Part shown: positions 48,273 to 50,046 of the stretch, in pieces
Layout: every line of letters begins with the position of its first letter
Numbering within the stretch: the first letter of the stretch is position 1
The notes under the pieces: model-generated
Database searches by the model: none
Told to the model about the DNA's origin: nothing
The model's input: the letters and a program-made list of their open reading frames with translations, nothing else
Translations under genes and position numbers: made by a program
Source of the DNA: an uncultured Oscillospiraceae bacterium
GTDB taxonomy: Bacteria; Bacillota; Clostridia; Oscillospirales; Oscillospiraceae
Direction: 5' to 3'
Length of the DNA stretch: 50,046 bases
NCBI GenBank assembly: GCA_910584045.1
Contig: CAJTYO010000018.1
Coordinates: 1 to 50,046 of the forward strand

Positions 48273-48511
48273 TTCTTCCTCTGCGCCGCATGCCGGCGCA
48301 GGGCAGATGCTTTCTCGTCGGCGGCCCGGGGGCTTCGCGCCCCCGGAGCCCTGCGGCCGCGTTTGCTTTGCGGCAGGCGCAGCCAAAGCGCCCCTAAGCC
48401 TGCGCTTCAGGAATCCCTTTTTTATGGGGGTTGTTTTGTTTTGCGCGGCTCCTGCCCGGCGGGAAAAATATGCCTAGGTTTTCTGTTTTCCAAAAAGAAA
48501 GGAGTGTTTCA
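48273..48511. other. Intergenic region between beta and alpha genes with GC hairpin
   Basis: 239 bp. The hairpin at 48326-48346 (CCGGGGGC / GCCCCCGG, 5-base loop TTCGC) is followed by further GC-rich inverted segments (GCCGC...GCGGC, AGGCGCA...TGCGCTT) and a T-rich stretch near 48416. It may lower read-through so that less alpha is made, or alpha may have its own start. No clear promoter is seen. Confidence 0.45.
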
Positions 48512-49981
48512 ATGGAAACAATGGAATTTCTGTCTAAGAAACCCCTCTTGATTACCGATACCATCCTCCGCGACGCCCACCAGTCCCAGGCGGCCACACG
48601 TATGACCATCGAGGACATGCTCCCCGCCTGCGAGATTCTCGACTCCATCGGCTATTACTCCCTGGAGTGCTGGGGCGGCGCTACCTTCGACGTGTGTATG
48701 CGCTTCCTCAACGAGGACCCCTGGGAGCGGCTGCGCACCCTGCGCAAGCACCTGCCCAACACCAAGCTGCAGATGCTCTTCCGCGGCCAGAACATCCTGG
48801 GCTACAAGCACTACGCCGACGACGTGGTGGACGCCTTCTGCCGCAAGTCCATTGAAAACGGCATCGACATCATCCGTATCTTCGACGCTCTCAACGACGT
48901 GCGCAACCTGGAGCAGGCCATCAAGTCTACCAAGAAGTACGGCGGCACCGTGGAGGCCACACTCTCCTACACCATCTCCCCCATCCACAACGAGGATTAC
49001 TTCGTGAAGATGGCCAAGGAGCTGGAGCAGATGGGCGCGGACACCCTGTGCATCAAGGATATGGCCAACCTCCTGCTGCCCATGGACGCATACTCCCTGG
49101 TCAAGCGGCTCAAGGAGAGCGTCAAGATGCCCATCCATCTGCACACCCATAACACCACCGGCACCGGCGATATGGTCTACCTCATGGCCGCCTATGCCGG
49201 GGTGGACATCGTGGACACCGCCCTCAGCCCCCTGGCCAACGGCACGGCCCAGCCCTCCACCGAGTCCCTGGTGGCCACACTCCAGGGCACGGTGCGCGAC
49301 ACCAAGCTGGATCTGAACAAGATGAGCGACGCCGCCGTCCATTTCCGGAAGGTGGCCCAGCGGCTCAAGGATACCGGATCTCTGGACCCCAAGGTGCTCA
49401 ACGTGGACACCAACACCCTGCTCTACCAGGTGCCCGGCGGTATGCTCTCCAACCTTATCAGCCAGCTCAAGCAGGCCGGCAAGGAGGATAAGTACTACGA
49501 CGTGCTGGCGGAGATTCCCCGGGTCCGCGAGGACTACGGCTATCCCCCGCTGGTGACCCCCTCCTCCCAGATCGTGGGCACCCAGGCCGTGATGAACGTC
49601 ATTATGGGCGAGCGGTACAAGACCTTTACCAAGGAGTCCCGTGCCGTTTTGAAGGGCGAGTACGGCGCGCTGCCCGGCAAGGTCAACGAGGCCGTCCGCG
49701 CCAAGGCCGGCATCAAGCCAGAGGAGGTCATCACCTGCCGCCCGGCCGATCAGCTGCAGCCCGAGCTGGAGAAGTACAAGGCCGAGTTCAAGGACCTGGC
49801 CAAGAGCGAGGAGGACGTGCTGAGCCTGGCCCTGTTCCCCCAGGTGGCCCCCAAGTTCCTGGCCTGGAGGGACGGCCCCCACGATGCGCCCGCCGCTCCC
49901 GCAGCGGCCCCCGCGCCGGCTGCGAAGGCCGCCGCCCCCGGCGGGGTGCGCGAGCTGTACGTGGACGACAAGAGCATCTGA
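48512..49981 (+). CDS. oadA: Oxaloacetate decarboxylase alpha subunit (carboxyltransferase)
   Basis: Carboxyltransferase of 489 residues moving CO2 from oxaloacetate to biotin. The barrel starts LLITDTILRDAHQSQAATRM (metal Asp, DAHQS motif), with RIFDALNDVRNL, the active Lys in TLCIKDMANLLLP, HLHTHNTTGTG (metal His pair) and TALSPLANGTAQPSTESL. The conserved carboxylase domain runs to about residue 450. The last 40 residues are an Ala/Pro linker ending GGVRELYVDD, with no biotin domain, which is supplied by the separate carrier gene. The start at 48512 follows AAAGGAG. Pyruvate carboxylase subunit B is the alternative name; the beta and gamma genes favour the decarboxylase. Confidence 0.93.
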   Translation: METMEFLSKKPLLITDTILRDAHQSQAATRMTIEDMLPACEILDSIGYYSLECWGGATFDVCMRFLNEDPWERLRTLRKHLPNTKLQMLFRGQNILGYKHYADDVVDAFCRKSIENGIDIIRIFDALNDVRNLEQAIKSTKKYGGTVEATLSYTISPIHNEDYFVKMAKELEQMGADTLCIKDMANLLLPMDAYSLVKRLKESVKMPIHLHTHNTTGTGDMVYLMAAYAGVDIVDTALSPLANGTAQPSTESLVATLQGTVRDTKLDLNKMSDAAVHFRKVAQRLKDTGSLDPKVLNVDTNTLLYQVPGGMLSNLISQLKQAGKEDKYYDVLAEIPRVREDYGYPPLVTPSSQIVGTQAVMNVIMGERYKTFTKESRAVLKGEYGALPGKVNEAVRAKAGIKPEEVITCRPADQLQPELEKYKAEFKDLAKSEEDVLSLALFPQVAPKFLAWRDGPHDAPAAPAAAPAPAAKAAAPGGVRELYVDDKSI

Positions 49982-49994
49982 GAATTCCCTGTGA

Positions 49995-50023
49995 GTGGGA
50001 AGAGCCCTCCGGGCTCTTCCCAC
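49995..50023 (+). terminator. Terminator-like hairpin after oadA
   Basis: Perfect 13-bp stem (GTGGGAAGAGCCC / GGGCTCTTCCCAC) with TCC loop, 13 bp after the stop. No T run follows within the window. Confidence 0.65.
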
Positions 50024-50046
50024 GTCTGCGTCTCAAAAAAGTGGCG

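Noticed and set aside
1..50046. tRNA, rRNA, CRISPR array, insertion sequence or prophage
   Set aside because: All intergenic regions were read on both strands. No cloverleaf with TTC-loop and CCA-side pairing, no spaced direct-repeat array, no transposase or integrase motif and no target-site duplication were found.

Overview
The window is high-GC, densely packed bacterial chromosome with low-GC promoter islands, consensus sigma-A promoters (TTGACA-N17-TATAAT type) and strong GGAGG ribosome binding sites. Gene content points to an anaerobic, gut-type Clostridia of the Oscillospiraceae kind (Flavonifractor/Lawsonibacter/Oscillibacter-like): Na+-pumping oxaloacetate decarboxylase, citrate lyase, U32 peptidase next to ZapA, Gx transporter with a NusG-II protein, DUF1667 redox genes, an MsmX-type ATPase with a lysine-rich insertion, and many ATGA-overlapped operons. 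The genus is an inference from gene style. I see no rRNA, tRNA, CRISPR, prophage or insertion sequence.

Layout. 1-3.4 kb (minus): response regulator, BcrA-type ABC ATPase, ABC-2 permease and a sensor kinase cut by the left edge, together a peptide-antibiotic-type sensing/export module. 3.4-4.8 kb: a truncated AbrB-like regulator and a YitT membrane protein. 4.9-6.6 kb: a YtrA-type GntR regulator and a DUF5808/PH membrane protein. 6.6-8.1 kb: Gx transporter/NusG-II pair and, divergently, a CmpB-type membrane protein. 8.3-11.3 kb: a three-gene flavoprotein/iron-sulfur operon (GlpA-like oxidase, second FAD/NAD oxidoreductase, DUF1667). 11.3-12.4 kb: HxlR regulator and a YdeI-like protein. 12.4-17.7 kb: a LysR regulator divergent from citD-citE-citF and a CitMHS citrate transporter.

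17.8-21.5 kb: orphan MsmX/UgpC-like ATPase, a phosphoribosyltransferase, and a TetR-CPBP protease operon whose consensus promoter abuts a perfect 30-bp palindrome. 21.6-30.7 kb (minus): a cell-growth block, zapA, U32 peptidase, dut, maf, mreC, mreD, mrdA (PBP2) and a GH13 glycosidase. 31-33 kb: nagB, and a ROK fructokinase. 33-33.9 kb: a lipoprotein form of barnase with all three catalytic residues, translationally coupled to a barstar inhibitor. 34.1-38 kb: cardiolipin synthase and, divergently, a TetR-ABC exporter operon. 38.2-45 kb: a large hybrid sensor kinase, MATE exporter, Nudix hydrolase, orphan OmpR-type regulator and a VanZ-like protein. 45.1-50 kb: sfsA with a small downstream ORF and, divergently, the oxaloacetate decarboxylase genes (gamma, biotin carrier, beta, alpha).

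How it fits together: the citrate locus (import, cleavage to acetate plus oxaloacetate) and the decarboxylase locus 30 kb away (oxaloacetate to pyruvate with Na+ export) together would make a citrate fermentation pathway, but citC, citX and citG are not in this window. Most other genes are envelope growth, sensing or export functions. The least ordinary features are the anchored barnase/barstar pair, the GlpA-like/DUF1667 redox operon of unknown substrate, the palindromic TetR operator, and the odd forms of MsmX, AbrB, dUTPase and OadA.
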